Below are positions 16,884 through 25,095 of a stretch of DNA of 25,474 nucleotides, piece by piece. Every line of letters begins with the position of its first letter. Position 1 is the first letter of the stretch. The position numbers and the translations under genes were made by a program. This DNA comes from CAZDHT01 sp964505325 (GTDB lineage: Bacteria; Planctomycetota; PUPC01), in the NCBI GenBank assembly GCA_964505325.1, contig CAZDHT010000050.1, positions 1 through 25,474 of the forward strand, written 5' to 3'. The notes beneath the pieces are model-generated. The model was not told the origin of the DNA. It worked only from the letters and a program-made list of their open reading frames with translations, and did not search any database.

Positions 16884-18755
16884 TCAGAACGTCACGGCCG
16901 TTTCGAGCGTCTTCTCCTTGCCGTCGGATGCCTTCCGCTTCACCTTGATCGAGATGGTGTTGCCGCGCTTCTGCTTGTCGAGCACCCCGCGCAGATCCAT
17001 CAGATTGCGGATCGGTTTCCCGCCCATCTCGACGATCACGTCGCCCACCATCAGGCCGGCCCGGTGCGCGGGCGAGTTGATGGCGATGTGTCGTACGACC
17101 ACCGCGGGCAGCTTGTCCGTGTTCGGGACGATCCCCAGCCGCACGCCGCGGCGCGTCTTGACTTCGACGTAGTCGATCTTGTCTTCCCGGCCGGCGAGCG
17201 CCGTCACCAGCCGCATGACGTGCTTCACGATCCGGGCGTGGTCCGGGAAATTGATCCGGTCAACGTCGTCGTCGGGGGTGTGGTAGTCTTTGTGAAGGCC
17301 GGTGAAGTAGAAGAGGACCGGGATGCGCTGTGCGACAAACGCCATGCTGTCGCTGGGGCTGCGGCCGGAGTCGCGCGTGCGGATCTTGAGCTTCAGGCCC
17401 GCGTTCGCCCGGGTGATGAGGCCCTTGAAGACGGAGCTGGTGCCCGCGCCGGCGATCGACACCGCGCCCTTCGGCGAGCGGCCGATCATGTCCAGGTTGA
17501 TCATCGCAACGATCCGGGCCCTCGGCACGGTCGGGTGCTCGACGAAATGGCGGGACCCGATCAGCCCGCGCTCCTCGCCGGTGAACAAGATGAACAGCAC
17601 GCTCCGTTTCGGGCGCTGCTTGAGGGAGGCCATCGCTTCCGCGATCTCCAGGACGCCGACCGTTCCCGATCCGTTGTCGTCGGCGCCGTTGTGGATCTTG
17701 CCTCTGCCGCGCCGGCGCCACCGGCTACCGTAGTGGCCGCGGCCGATGTGGTCGTAGTGCGCGCCGACCACGATGTACTCATCCTTGAGCTTCGGATCGC
17801 CGCCTTCGAGCACCCCGATGACGTTCTCCGTGGGCTTCTCCGACTTGGTCAGTCGCGTGCCCAGGCTGATCCGCTGGCCCGGCAGGAGCATCGAGCTGGG
17901 CACCTTCGTCTGATCCATCTTCGTCTGGAGCTCCAGCATTCGTTTGCCCGTGCCGACCAACAGCTTCTCGAGGAACGCCGGCTTGGCGTGGACGACCGGC
18001 ACCTTGTCGTTCTTCGTCCGACCGACGTTCCCCAGGCCGATGAACGGGTCGCCCTTGCCGCCGTGCTTGTTGCGCGGGCCGTTCACGATGATCACCCCCG
18101 CCGCGCCGTGGGCGATGGCGTTCTGCACCTTGGTGCTCAGCCACGCGTGCCGGCTCGGCTGATAGATCTTGGCGGTGGATTCACGGTGCTCGTACCGCAG
18201 CATCACCACCACCTTGTCCTTCACGTCGAGTCCCGCGTAGTCGTCATACCCGGCGTCGACGTCGGTGATGCCGTAGCCGACGAAGGCCGCTTCCTTGTTC
18301 TTGGCCTCCGCGTTCGCGGACAGCGAGAGGGGAAGGAACGACTCCCCCACCTTGAGCGGGGTCTTCCTCCCGTCGGCGGTCAGCGACAGGAAGTTCCCCT
18401 CTTTGGCGAGCTCGGCCGTGCCGACCACCTGAAGCTTCTGGAAGTAAGAGTATCGGGCGCCGTCCTCTTCGAGCCGGTCGCCCATCGGTCTGAGGCCATA
18501 GAACCGGAATTCTTTGCGCAAGTACTTGGCCGCTATGCGGCAGCCCTCCGATCCCGCGTCGCGGCCTTCGAGCTCGTCGCTCGCGATGTAGGTCAGGTGG
18601 GCCTTCAGTTCATCGACCGTGATCGTTGCCGCCGCCTTGTCGAGGGTCAGTGTCGGCTGCGGCGCCTCCTCGGCCGGCGCGTAAGAAGGCCACGGGATCG
18701 CGCAGAGGAACAGGATCGCGAGTTGTCGAAACGTTCCGAGGCGATTCGTTCTCAT
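16884..18755 (-). CDS. Exported M28 family zinc aminopeptidase with PA and PDZ domains
   Basis: This is a 623-residue exported metallopeptidase. A signal peptide (about residues 1-29, core LAILFLCAI) is followed by a peptidase N-terminal part and a PA-type insert (about 140-290). The M28 domain has the full di-zinc set: His333 (GAHYDH), Asp359 (NGADDNGSG), Glu394/Glu395 (FTGEERG), Asp422 (NLDMIGR) and His492 (YHTPDDD). A C-terminal PDZ domain (about 535-620, SPAHRAGLMVGDVIVEMGG) may bind substrates or partners. A basic loop (SRWRRRGRGK) lies between His333 and Asp359. I chose the ATG at 18753-18755 because it places the signal peptide at the N terminus; the frame stays open for 15 more codons upstream. 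It would release N-terminal amino acids from peptides outside the cytoplasm. The ABC-F gene lies 138 bases downstream on the same strand. Confidence 0.93.
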   Translation of the reverse strand: MRTNRLGTFRQLAILFLCAIPWPSYAPAEEAPQPTLTLDKAAATITVDELKAHLTYIASDELEGRDAGSEGCRIAAKYLRKEFRFYGLRPMGDRLEEDGARYSYFQKLQVVGTAELAKEGNFLSLTADGRKTPLKVGESFLPLSLSANAEAKNKEAAFVGYGITDVDAGYDDYAGLDVKDKVVVMLRYEHRESTAKIYQPSRHAWLSTKVQNAIAHGAAGVIIVNGPRNKHGGKGDPFIGLGNVGRTKNDKVPVVHAKPAFLEKLLVGTGKRMLELQTKMDQTKVPSSMLLPGQRISLGTRLTKSEKPTENVIGVLEGGDPKLKDEYIVVGAHYDHIGRGHYGSRWRRRGRGKIHNGADDNGSGTVGVLEIAEAMASLKQRPKRSVLFILFTGEERGLIGSRHFVEHPTVPRARIVAMINLDMIGRSPKGAVSIAGAGTSSVFKGLITRANAGLKLKIRTRDSGRSPSDSMAFVAQRIPVLFYFTGLHKDYHTPDDDVDRINFPDHARIVKHVMRLVTALAGREDKIDYVEVKTRRGVRLGIVPNTDKLPAVVVRHIAINSPAHRAGLMVGDVIVEMGGKPIRNLMDLRGVLDKQKRGNTISIKVKRKASDGKEKTLETAVTF

Positions 18756-18803
18756 CGCTTCGTCCGTACCCGGCGGCCAGACGTGACCGGTCCTCCCCAC
18801 GCC

Positions 18804-18832
18804 ATGTTACCGCAGGTCCGCACGTATGACAA
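18804..18832 (-). promoter_or_regulatory. Putative promoter for the M28 peptidase gene
   Basis: On the minus strand, TTGTCA (plus 18827-18832, 5 of 6 consensus bases) and TAACAT (plus 18804-18809, 4 of 6) are separated by 17 bases. The start would be near 18797, about 42 bases before the ATG. It lies in the 215-base divergent region shared with the VOC-gene promoter. Confidence 0.5.
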
Positions 18833-18898
18833 TCCTGGGCTCTGACGGGATCATTCGTCCGTCACACTACGGTCGCGGCAGCGCGTGCCGCTCCCGCC

Positions 18899-18927
18899 TT
18901 GCAACCCGCTCGGCGCGCGGGTATCAT
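18899..18927 (+). promoter_or_regulatory. Putative promoter for the VOC-Ldh_2-creatininase-rtcA operon
   Basis: TTGCAA (18899-18904) and TATCAT (18922-18927, 5 of 6 consensus bases) are separated by exactly 17 bases. The predicted start near 18934 gives a 36-base leader to the VOC ATG, which has AGGAGG upstream. The spacer carries a small inverted repeat, CCCGC...GCGGG, that could be an operator half-site pair; that part is speculative. Confidence 0.55.
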
Positions 18928-18970
18928 TGCCGCAGACGCAGGCCCGCAGGTCGGACACAGGAGGACACCC

Positions 18971-19354
18971 ATGAAGATCGAGCACGCAGCCTGGACGGTC
19001 GAGGATCCCGTCGCCGCGGCCGAGTGGTACGTCGAGCACCTGGGCATGCGGATCGTTCGCAGCGGCGGTCCGCCGGCACACGCGCGCTTTTTGACCGACT
19101 CGACCGGCCGCGTCCTGCTTGAGATCTACAATAACCCCAAGGTGAGCGTGCCCGACTACCGCAACACCGATCCGCTCATCACCCACCTGGCATTCAACGC
19201 CGAGGACGTGCAGGTCGAGCACGACCGGCTGCTCGCCGCCGGCGCGACCGAGGTGGACCCCGTCGGCACCCTCGAGAACGGCGACACGCTAAGCATGCTA
19301 CGGGACCCGTGGGGGTTCCCGATCCAGTTGATGAAACGCTCAGAACCGATGTAA
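18971..19354 (+). CDS. VOC (glyoxalase/bleomycin-resistance/dioxygenase) superfamily protein
   Basis: The 127-residue product is one VOC domain of two beta-alpha-beta-beta-beta modules, the fold of glyoxalase I, extradiol dioxygenases, epimerases and fosfomycin-type enzymes. Likely metal positions are His5, Glu51, His72 and Gln119. Gln replaces the usual final Glu, a change that occurs in several VOC subfamilies. The ATG at 18971 follows AGGAGG at a good distance. The Ldh_2 gene starts 16 bases after its stop and the order VOC-Ldh_2-creatininase implies a shared pathway. The specific reaction cannot be read from the sequence. An isomerase, lyase or dioxygenase acting on the same metabolite is possible. 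Confidence 0.88.
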   Translation: MKIEHAAWTVEDPVAAAEWYVEHLGMRIVRSGGPPAHARFLTDSTGRVLLEIYNNPKVSVPDYRNTDPLITHLAFNAEDVQVEHDRLLAAGATEVDPVGTLENGDTLSMLRDPWGFPIQLMKRSEPM

Positions 19355-19370
19355 GCGAAGGGAGGAAGTG

Positions 19371-20411
19371 ATGGCCAAGATTGCTCTCGACGACCTGAAG
19401 GAGTTCGGGGCCAAGCTGCTCGTCAAGAAGGGGATGTCGGAGGACGACGCGCGCTACGTGGCCAACATCGCCGTGACCACCGAGGCGGCTGGCGTGCACA
19501 CGCACGGCGTGGTCATACTCGGCTACCTCGAGCAGATGCTCGGGGACCGCTGGGACCCGACCAAAGACCCGGCAGTCATCAAGGAGAAAGGCGCCACGGC
19601 GCTGATTGACTGCGAGGGCTGCGTCAGCCACCTGGCCATGCGGAAGGCATCCGGTCTCGCCGTGAAGAAGGCCCGCGAGCACGGCGTCGCCATGATCGCC
19701 ATCCGCAACGGCACGTGGATGGGCGGGCTTGGCTCGTTCGTCCTCCCGCTCGTCCGCCAGGGCTTCTTCGTCCAGCTCTGGGCGCAGAGCCGCGCCTGCA
19801 AGGACAGCGCCCCCTACGGCGGCGTCGATGCCCGCTTCTCGACCAACCCGGTCGGCATCGGCTTCCCCACCGGCGGCGAGCCGGTCATCGCCGATTTCTC
19901 CACCGCCATCATGTCGATGGGCAAGGCCACCCGCCTCGCCAAGCAGGGCAAGAAGGCGCCGGAGCCGTGCTTCTTCGACAAGGACGGCAACGTGACGGAC
20001 GACCCGAAGAAGATGAAGGACGGCGGCGCGATGTTTCTGATGGGCGGCGACCTCAACGGGCACAAAGGCCAAGCCTTCGCCATGTGGGCCGAGGCGCTGA
20101 CCGCCATGGCCGGCGGCAAGACCAACAACCCCGAGCTTGAGCAGCGGCAGACCATCAACCTGACCGTGATCGACCCCGAGGCGTTCGAGGGAACGGGCTA
20201 CTACGTCCAGGAAATGGACCGCTTCGTCAAGCACGTCAAGAGCAGCCGCCTGCGCGAGGGCGTCCACGAGATCCGCCTGCCCGGCGAGCGCTTCCTACGC
20301 CAGCTCGCCGAGAGCGAGAAGAGCGGCGTCGACGTCGACCCGGACATGCTCGAGACACTGAACGGCCTCGCCGAGAAGCACGGGCTCGAGCCGCTCAAGG
20401 TGCTGGACTGA
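19371..20411 (+). CDS. Ldh_2-type malate/L-lactate/ureidoglycolate dehydrogenase family oxidoreductase
   Basis: The 346-residue protein belongs to the Ldh_2 (MdhC/YlbC/AllD) family, which oxidises 2-hydroxy acids to 2-keto acids, or the reverse, with NAD(P). The catalytic histidine is likely His45 in the THG motif. The cofactor-side segment GEPVIADFSTAIMSMGKATR and the late signature NGHKGQAFAMWAEALTA are characteristic. The ATG at 19371 has GGAGG seven bases upstream; a GTG directly before it is less well placed. It sits 16 bases from both neighbours in a tight operon with VOC and creatininase-family genes. AllD in this family acts in ureide breakdown, so nitrogenous hydroxy acids are possible substrates. 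That is inference. Confidence 0.92.
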   Translation: MAKIALDDLKEFGAKLLVKKGMSEDDARYVANIAVTTEAAGVHTHGVVILGYLEQMLGDRWDPTKDPAVIKEKGATALIDCEGCVSHLAMRKASGLAVKKAREHGVAMIAIRNGTWMGGLGSFVLPLVRQGFFVQLWAQSRACKDSAPYGGVDARFSTNPVGIGFPTGGEPVIADFSTAIMSMGKATRLAKQGKKAPEPCFFDKDGNVTDDPKKMKDGGAMFLMGGDLNGHKGQAFAMWAEALTAMAGGKTNNPELEQRQTINLTVIDPEAFEGTGYYVQEMDRFVKHVKSSRLREGVHEIRLPGERFLRQLAESEKSGVDVDPDMLETLNGLAEKHGLEPLKVLD

Positions 20412-20427
20412 GAAAGGGGACGCAAAG

Positions 20428-21189
20428 ATGCTGGCGACATACGAGCCCGTGTGTTATGAGTTGCTCCGCCCGGCGCAGGTGAAGGCGCTCCGCGAGGCCG
20501 CGCCCATCGCCTACGTCGTGGCCGGCTCCCTCGAATGGCACGGGTTTCAGAACCCGCTGGGCACGGACGCGCTGAAGGCGCACGCGATCTGCTGCGAGGC
20601 GGCATTGCGGTCGGGCGGCGTCGTGCTGCCGCCGTTCTACCAAGGCCTGCTCGGCTACAGCAACTGGGGCCCGGAGGACTGGGCCGGCTTCACCCTCAGC
20701 TTCAACGAGGGGCCAACGCTCGAAGCCGCGATGCTGGGCATCACCCGGGCACTGGTCTACGGCGGCTGGAAGGTCATCGTCGGCGTCACCGGCCACGACG
20801 TCGAGCCGCAGCGGGCGGCGATGGAGCGGGCCATCCACACCGGCATCCTTGGCAGCGACGCCGTCGGCTTCGCCATCCGCGAGGGCGATCTTCACACACC
20901 CGACGACGAGATCCCCGTCGGCATGGACCACGCCGGGTCGTGGGAGACATCGTGCATGCAGTACGCGTACCCCGACAAGGTCGATTTGGACGAACTCCGC
21001 ACGCGCGGCCTGACCGACGACCAGGAAAACCTGCGGATGTCCGGCCCCTATGGCATCGGCGGCAAGAACCCCATCACGCACGGCTCGCCGGAGCTGGGGC
21101 GGAAGATCATCGAACGGATGGGCGATCTGATCGCCGCCAAGGCACAGCGGTGGCTCGAAGAGGGACCAGAGACCGACGAGCAAGCTTGA
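20428..21189 (+). CDS. Creatininase family hydrolase
   Basis: The 253-residue protein belongs to the creatininase family, metal-dependent amidohydrolases that open cyclic amides or cleave formamides. Metal-site residues Glu36, His38 and Asp47 lie in GSLEWHGFQNPLGTDA, matching Glu34, His36 and Asp45 of creatininase. The second cluster shows GHDVEPQ (His123, Glu126) where family members usually have GHGGN or GHxEN. DHAGSWETS (167-175) is the conserved C-terminal motif. The start ATG follows AGGGG. Family members act on creatinine, FAPy-type pyrimidines, mycofactocin precursors and other amides, so the substrate is open. It follows the dehydrogenase by 16 bases and belongs to the same operon. 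Confidence 0.9.
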   Translation: MLATYEPVCYELLRPAQVKALREAAPIAYVVAGSLEWHGFQNPLGTDALKAHAICCEAALRSGGVVLPPFYQGLLGYSNWGPEDWAGFTLSFNEGPTLEAAMLGITRALVYGGWKVIVGVTGHDVEPQRAAMERAIHTGILGSDAVGFAIREGDLHTPDDEIPVGMDHAGSWETSCMQYAYPDKVDLDELRTRGLTDDQENLRMSGPYGIGGKNPITHGSPELGRKIIERMGDLIAAKAQRWLEEGPETDEQA

Positions 21190-21266
21190 CGTGGATCAGT
21201 CACGGGTCGACGGCGAGCATGCTTCTTTCATTCCTTAGAGCCTTCGTGCATGGCCATGAGCCGACC

Positions 21267-22304
21267 ATGATCACCATAGACGGGTCTTTTGGGGAAGGCG
21301 GCGGGCAGATTCTGCGGACGTCGCTAGCGCTGTCGCTCGTCACGGGCAGGGCGTTCCGCATCGAGAGAATCCGCGCGGGGCGCAAGAAGCCAGGGCTGCG
21401 TCGCCAACACTTGACCGCGGTGAACGCAGCAAAGGCGGTCGGCCGCGCGGAAGTTACCGGAGCCGCGATGGGCTCGATGGCGCTTACGTTCGCCCCCGGC
21501 CCGGCGACGCCCGGCGAGTATCACTTCGTCGTCGGCACGGCCGGCAGCGCCACGCTCGTCCTCCAGACCGTGCTTCCGGCGCTGCTGATTGCGTCGGGCC
21601 CGTCGACGCTCACGCTGGAGGGCGGAACGCACAACCCTTACGCGCCGCCGTTTGATTTCCTGCAGCGGGCGTTCCTGCCGCTCATCAGCCAGATGGGCCC
21701 GAACGTGCAGGCCCGCATCCACCGACACGGGTTCTTCCCGGCGGGCGGAGGGCGATTCGAGGCGGCCATCACGCCCGCGGAGCGCCTTTCACCGATTGAC
21801 TTGCTCGAACGGGGCGAGATTCGGCGGCGGCGCGTGCGCGGCCTGGTCTCGCGGCTGCCGCTGAAGATCGCCGAGCGTGAAGTCCGGGCGGCCAGGCAGC
21901 AGATGTCCTGGCCGGAGGATAGCGTTTCCGCGGAGGAGGTGGACTCGCCGGGGCCGGGCAATGTGGTGATGATCGAGGTCGAAAGCGAGCACGTTACGGA
22001 GGTCTTCACCGGCTTCGGGCGCCGGGGCGTCCGGGCGGAGGCCGTCGCGGCCGGCGCCGCGCAGGAGGCGCTGCGCTACCTTGCTGCCGATGTGCCCGCC
22101 GGCGAACACTTGGCCGACCAACTCCTCGTGCCCATGGCCATGGCGGGCGGTGGCGCGTTTCGGACGCTGGCTCTGTCCACGCACAGCACCACGAACATCG
22201 AGATCCTGAAGCACTTCCTTGACGTGGAGATCAGCGAAGAGGAGCAGGCGCCGGACGTCCGTCTGATCCGAATCCACGGCGCCCCGGCGGAGCGGCGCGA
22301 GTGA
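21267..22304 (+). CDS. rtcA: RNA 3'-terminal phosphate cyclase
   Basis: The 345-residue product matches RtcA, which uses ATP to convert RNA 3'-phosphates to 2',3'-cyclic phosphates through an adenylated histidine. Recognisable segments are IDGSFGEGGGQILRTSLALS at the N terminus, RAGRKKPGLRRQHLTAV, and STHSTTNIEIL, where His306 corresponds to His309 of E. coli RtcA. The length is typical. In-frame ATG codons upstream, near 21219-21255, could add up to 16 residues. I chose 21267 because the family begins directly with the beta strand before DGSFGEGGGQ. No RtcB ligase or RtcR regulator is nearby. It lies 77 bases after the creatininase gene on the same strand and may be read from the same transcript, although the function is unrelated. 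Confidence 0.94.
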   Translation: MITIDGSFGEGGGQILRTSLALSLVTGRAFRIERIRAGRKKPGLRRQHLTAVNAAKAVGRAEVTGAAMGSMALTFAPGPATPGEYHFVVGTAGSATLVLQTVLPALLIASGPSTLTLEGGTHNPYAPPFDFLQRAFLPLISQMGPNVQARIHRHGFFPAGGGRFEAAITPAERLSPIDLLERGEIRRRRVRGLVSRLPLKIAEREVRAARQQMSWPEDSVSAEEVDSPGPGNVVMIEVESEHVTEVFTGFGRRGVRAEAVAAGAAQEALRYLAADVPAGEHLADQLLVPMAMAGGGAFRTLALSTHSTTNIEILKHFLDVEISEEEQAPDVRLIRIHGAPAERRE

Positions 22305-22387
22305 CATTCGACCACGGCACGGAAATGCTCAAGCGGCTGTGCGACCGGACGGCGTGGACGACCGACCCGCTGCCGCCGCGAGGCGCG

Positions 22388-23227
22388 TCAATCCGCCGCT
22401 TGGCCCCGCGCGCGGTCGTACTTCTCTCTCAGCGATGGGGGCAGCGCGCCGACCTCGTCCAGCAGGCGCGCCAGCGTCAGTCCAAGAATCAGACGCTTCT
22501 CGCGGTCACTGATCCGCGCGTACACCACCGGCCCGATGCCGACCGAGAGCGGGTTCAGAAAACCGTCGGAACCGAGCATGAACTTCTCCGCCCCCACGTC
22601 CTGGGACCCGCGGTCCAGCCAGCCCATCGAACTCACGCCCCAGATGTTGGCGTAGACGTTCGCCCGCTCCTTCAGGATCGCGTCCTGCCAGCCGCCGTAA
22701 TGGGCGAAGATGAAGGTCACCCCGGGGAACTCAGCCGAGATCTTCCAGATGACCTCCTCTTCCCACTGATGGTTGAAGACGAGCATGTCGTACTCGGCGG
22801 CGTAGGCATAGACGGCCATCAGGTTCGGCCCGTCGCCGGGGTAGCGCTGCTGATAGGCGTTGATGAGCTTGATGCCGCGGACCCCTGCGTCGAACATCCG
22901 GTCCAGCTCGGCGAGCACGTTGTCCCGCGTGTCGTTCGGGTTCAGCGACAGGAAGGGGATCATCCGCTCGGGCAACCGCCGCCACAGCGCGAGGAGGAAG
23001 TCGTTGCCCAAGTGATAGTCGCGGCCGGCATGCAGTTGGCCGCCGCCCACGGAGACGAAGGCGTCGATCCCGTGCGCATCGAGAAAGGCGACCGATTCCC
23101 GTTCCGCCTCATCGAGGCTCTGGAACGTCGCGGCGTGCGGCCACCCGCCGATGTGGATGTGCCCGTCGATGACCAGCGTATCGGGGAACCCGAGGCCGTT
23201 CTTCCAGCTCTCAAGGATGGCGCTCAT
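22388..23227 (-). CDS. Amidohydrolase family 2 protein with intact metal site
   Basis: The 279-residue TIM-barrel protein belongs to the Amidohydrolase_2 group, which includes metal-dependent hydrolases and decarboxylases. All expected ligands are visible: His23 and His25 in DGHIHIGG, His153 (FNH), His176 (FAHYGG) and Asp221 (LGSDG). The ATG at 23225-23227 overlaps the stop of the upstream paralogue as ATGA, with GGAGG seven bases before the start, so the two are translationally coupled. It is last in the PTE-amidohydrolase-amidohydrolase operon and ends 83 bases from the convergent rtcA stop. It is cytoplasmic as no signal peptide is seen. The substrate is unknown: hydrolysis of a lactone or amide, or decarboxylation, are equally possible. 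Confidence 0.9.
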   Translation of the reverse strand: MSAILESWKNGLGFPDTLVIDGHIHIGGWPHAATFQSLDEAERESVAFLDAHGIDAFVSVGGGQLHAGRDYHLGNDFLLALWRRLPERMIPFLSLNPNDTRDNVLAELDRMFDAGVRGIKLINAYQQRYPGDGPNLMAVYAYAAEYDMLVFNHQWEEEVIWKISAEFPGVTFIFAHYGGWQDAILKERANVYANIWGVSSMGWLDRGSQDVGAEKFMLGSDGFLNPLSVGIGPVVYARISDREKRLILGLTLARLLDEVGALPPSLREKYDRARGQAAD

Positions 23228-24033
23228 CGCACGCCCTCCAGCAGGTGGCGGAGGTTGTCGCCGTAGATCAGCCGCTTGGCGTCTTCGTCGAGGTGGCGGG
23301 CGTACTGCACGTTCGACACGTACAGGCCGGGGTCCGAGAACGGCGCGCCGGTCGAGAAGAGCACGCGCTCCGGCCCGACATCTCGCGCCACCTCGCGCCA
23401 GAACTCGAGGATGCCCTGGATGTCGATGCAGACGTTCGGCACGCGCTTGATCATCGGGACGACGGCGGGATGCACACCGAGGCCGCCGAAGACGAACGAG
23501 AGCACCAGCGGCAGGTCCGGATGAGCGAGGGCGATGTCGCGGACGGCGTCGACGTCGGTGGTCGACATGTCGCCCCAGGTCGTCTCCTTCCCGAAGTCGA
23601 GGAAGCAGGGGACGCGGTGGGCTTCGAGCGCGGCGCACAGGTCGTCCCACAGCCAGGGGAGCGGCGGGACGAACTTCATCGGCAGCCGCGCGGCGCGGAC
23701 GCCGGCGTCGAGCATCTCGGTCACCAGCGCCTCGGCAGCGGCTGTGCCCGGCTGCTTGGGCGGCTCGATTACCCAACACGGATGGAGGCGGTCGCTGCCG
23801 ATTTCCGTCAGCATGTCGAGCAGGCGGCGGTTGCCGTCTTGGCGGGGATAGGTAACGCGGGCGTGCACGTCGTGGACCAGCGCCTCGGCGATCTCGTACC
23901 GATCCATCAGGGCGAGGACGTTGTCGGCGGTCACCCATTCGGGGCAACCTTTCAGGACCCCGCGTCCCAGGGTCAGGCAACTATCGAAGAGGCGCAGTTT
24001 GCGGACGTCGGGCATTTTTTCGGCGGCCTGCAC
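23224..24033 (-). CDS. Amidohydrolase family 2-like protein lacking the metal ligands
   Basis: The 269-residue product follows the same fold pattern as the adjacent amidohydrolase but every canonical metal position I can align is changed. The N-terminal HxH is replaced by FDSCLTLG (Cys19, Thr21). The strand that normally ends in His reads CFLDFGK. The AHxGG segment reads LSFVFGGLG. The final GSD reads STGAPFSD, with Gly229 at the Asp position. The GTG at 24031-24033 has GGAGG seven bases upstream and lies one base after the PTE-family stop. The gene is intact, without frameshift, and coupled to the intact paralogue by an ATGA overlap, which argues against decay. A pseudoenzyme subunit or metal-independent enzyme is likely; this is inference. 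Confidence 0.82.
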   Translation of the reverse strand: MQAAEKMPDVRKLRLFDSCLTLGRGVLKGCPEWVTADNVLALMDRYEIAEALVHDVHARVTYPRQDGNRRLLDMLTEIGSDRLHPCWVIEPPKQPGTAAAEALVTEMLDAGVRAARLPMKFVPPLPWLWDDLCAALEAHRVPCFLDFGKETTWGDMSTTDVDAVRDIALAHPDLPLVLSFVFGGLGVHPAVVPMIKRVPNVCIDIQGILEFWREVARDVGPERVLFSTGAPFSDPGLYVSNVQYARHLDEDAKRLIYGDNLRHLLEGVR

Positions 24034-24034
24034 G

Positions 24035-25063
24035 TTACGTCCTCCGGACCGGCAGGATGCGCTGCGGGTTCGCTGCCATCATCTGCTCTTCCTCGTCCGG
24101 CGTCAGGCCCATCTCGCGGAACGCCGGCAAGGTGTGCGTGAACATGTAGAGATACGGCGGCGGTGGGATGATGCAGTAATGAAACGCCTCGCTCTCCGAG
24201 GCGAAGGCACAGTCGAGGCCCAATACGAGATGCTCGCCGAGTCCAGTGTCGAAGACCTCGTGGATCGCTTCGACCAGCGGCCGCCAGCGCTCCGGGCCGT
24301 CGTCGCCGTCCATCCGCAGATTGGTCGGTGCGAAGTTGGCGCCCCGCCGCATCCACTCGAGGCAGACGGCGCGGCAATCGGGGTCCATCAGATGCCAGCC
24401 GGTGTGGCCGATGACCACGCGGGAGAGGTCGACGCCCTCTTCGTCGAGCAGCGTGAGCTGCGTCGTCTCGGCGCCAAGCTTGGTGCAGTGGGTGGTGATG
24501 TGGACGCCCGTCGCCTTCTGGGCGCGCGCGCCGGCGCGGAAGGCGTTCGTCTCGGCCTCCGTCATCTTGGGGCCGCTGGTGCCGAGCTTGATGGCGCCGG
24601 CGTGGACGTCCGTGCCGTGGATGCCCTCGACGATCTCGCGGACGCACATCTCGGCCAGCTCCTCGACCGACGCCTGGCGGACGAACGGCCAGATGCCGTC
24701 GTCGGGCGTCTTGACCCAGTACGTGCCGTGCTCGACCTCGCGGTAGAAGCCGGTCGAGACGATGATGTGCATTTTGGCGGCCTCGGACGCCTCGACGTAG
24801 AAGCTGGGCCACGCCCGCCACGGCGGCGGGGTGGCGTCGACGAGCGCATGGCAGCCGTGGTCATTGCACTGTCGCAGCGGCGGGATCGCCTCACGCATCA
24901 GCAGCTCGCGGCGCTCGGGCGTGATCGGCTTCTCCTCGAGGACGAGCTCCTCCTTCTCCCAGTCATATATGTCGCTGTGCAGGTGCTCGTGCATCAGGAC
25001 GCGGCCGAGCGCCTCCGGCTCGACCGGCCCCCGCGCCGTGATGACCTTGCCATCGGTCAGCAT
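24035..25063 (-). CDS. Phosphotriesterase-family (PTE-like lactonase) metal hydrolase
   Basis: The 342-residue protein belongs to the PTE family of binuclear-metal amidohydrolases, most of which are lactonases or carboxyl-esterases rather than true phosphotriesterases. The metal set is complete: His25 and His27 (LMHEHLH), Lys159 (AGAIKLGTSG, expected to be carboxylated), His192 (THCTK), His220 (IGHTGWH) and Asp284 (LGLDCAF). I chose the ATG at 25061-25063 because GGAGG lies eight bases upstream; the frame remains open to 25138, but that extension crosses the palindrome and has no good start. It is first of three tightly packed genes. With a creatininase-family and two amidohydrolase-family genes nearby, ring opening of a lactone or cyclic amide is a reasonable guess. 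Confidence 0.92.
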   Translation of the reverse strand: MLTDGKVITARGPVEPEALGRVLMHEHLHSDIYDWEKEELVLEEKPITPERRELLMREAIPPLRQCNDHGCHALVDATPPPWRAWPSFYVEASEAAKMHIIVSTGFYREVEHGTYWVKTPDDGIWPFVRQASVEELAEMCVREIVEGIHGTDVHAGAIKLGTSGPKMTEAETNAFRAGARAQKATGVHITTHCTKLGAETTQLTLLDEEGVDLSRVVIGHTGWHLMDPDCRAVCLEWMRRGANFAPTNLRMDGDDGPERWRPLVEAIHEVFDTGLGEHLVLGLDCAFASESEAFHYCIIPPPPYLYMFTHTLPAFREMGLTPDEEEQMMAANPQRILPVRRT

Positions 25064-25095
25064 TTCATCGGCCTCCGAAAAAGCGCTAAGTTTCG

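Noticed and set aside
14862..18845. 1,327-codon plus-strand open frame spanning the ABC-F and M28 genes
   Set aside because: It runs antisense across two well-supported genes and their intergenic gap, and matches no family; long antisense frames are expected at this GC content.
22301..23266. Plus-strand frame of 321 codons after rtcA
   Set aside because: It is antisense to the intact amidohydrolase with all metal ligands and shows no recognisable motif.
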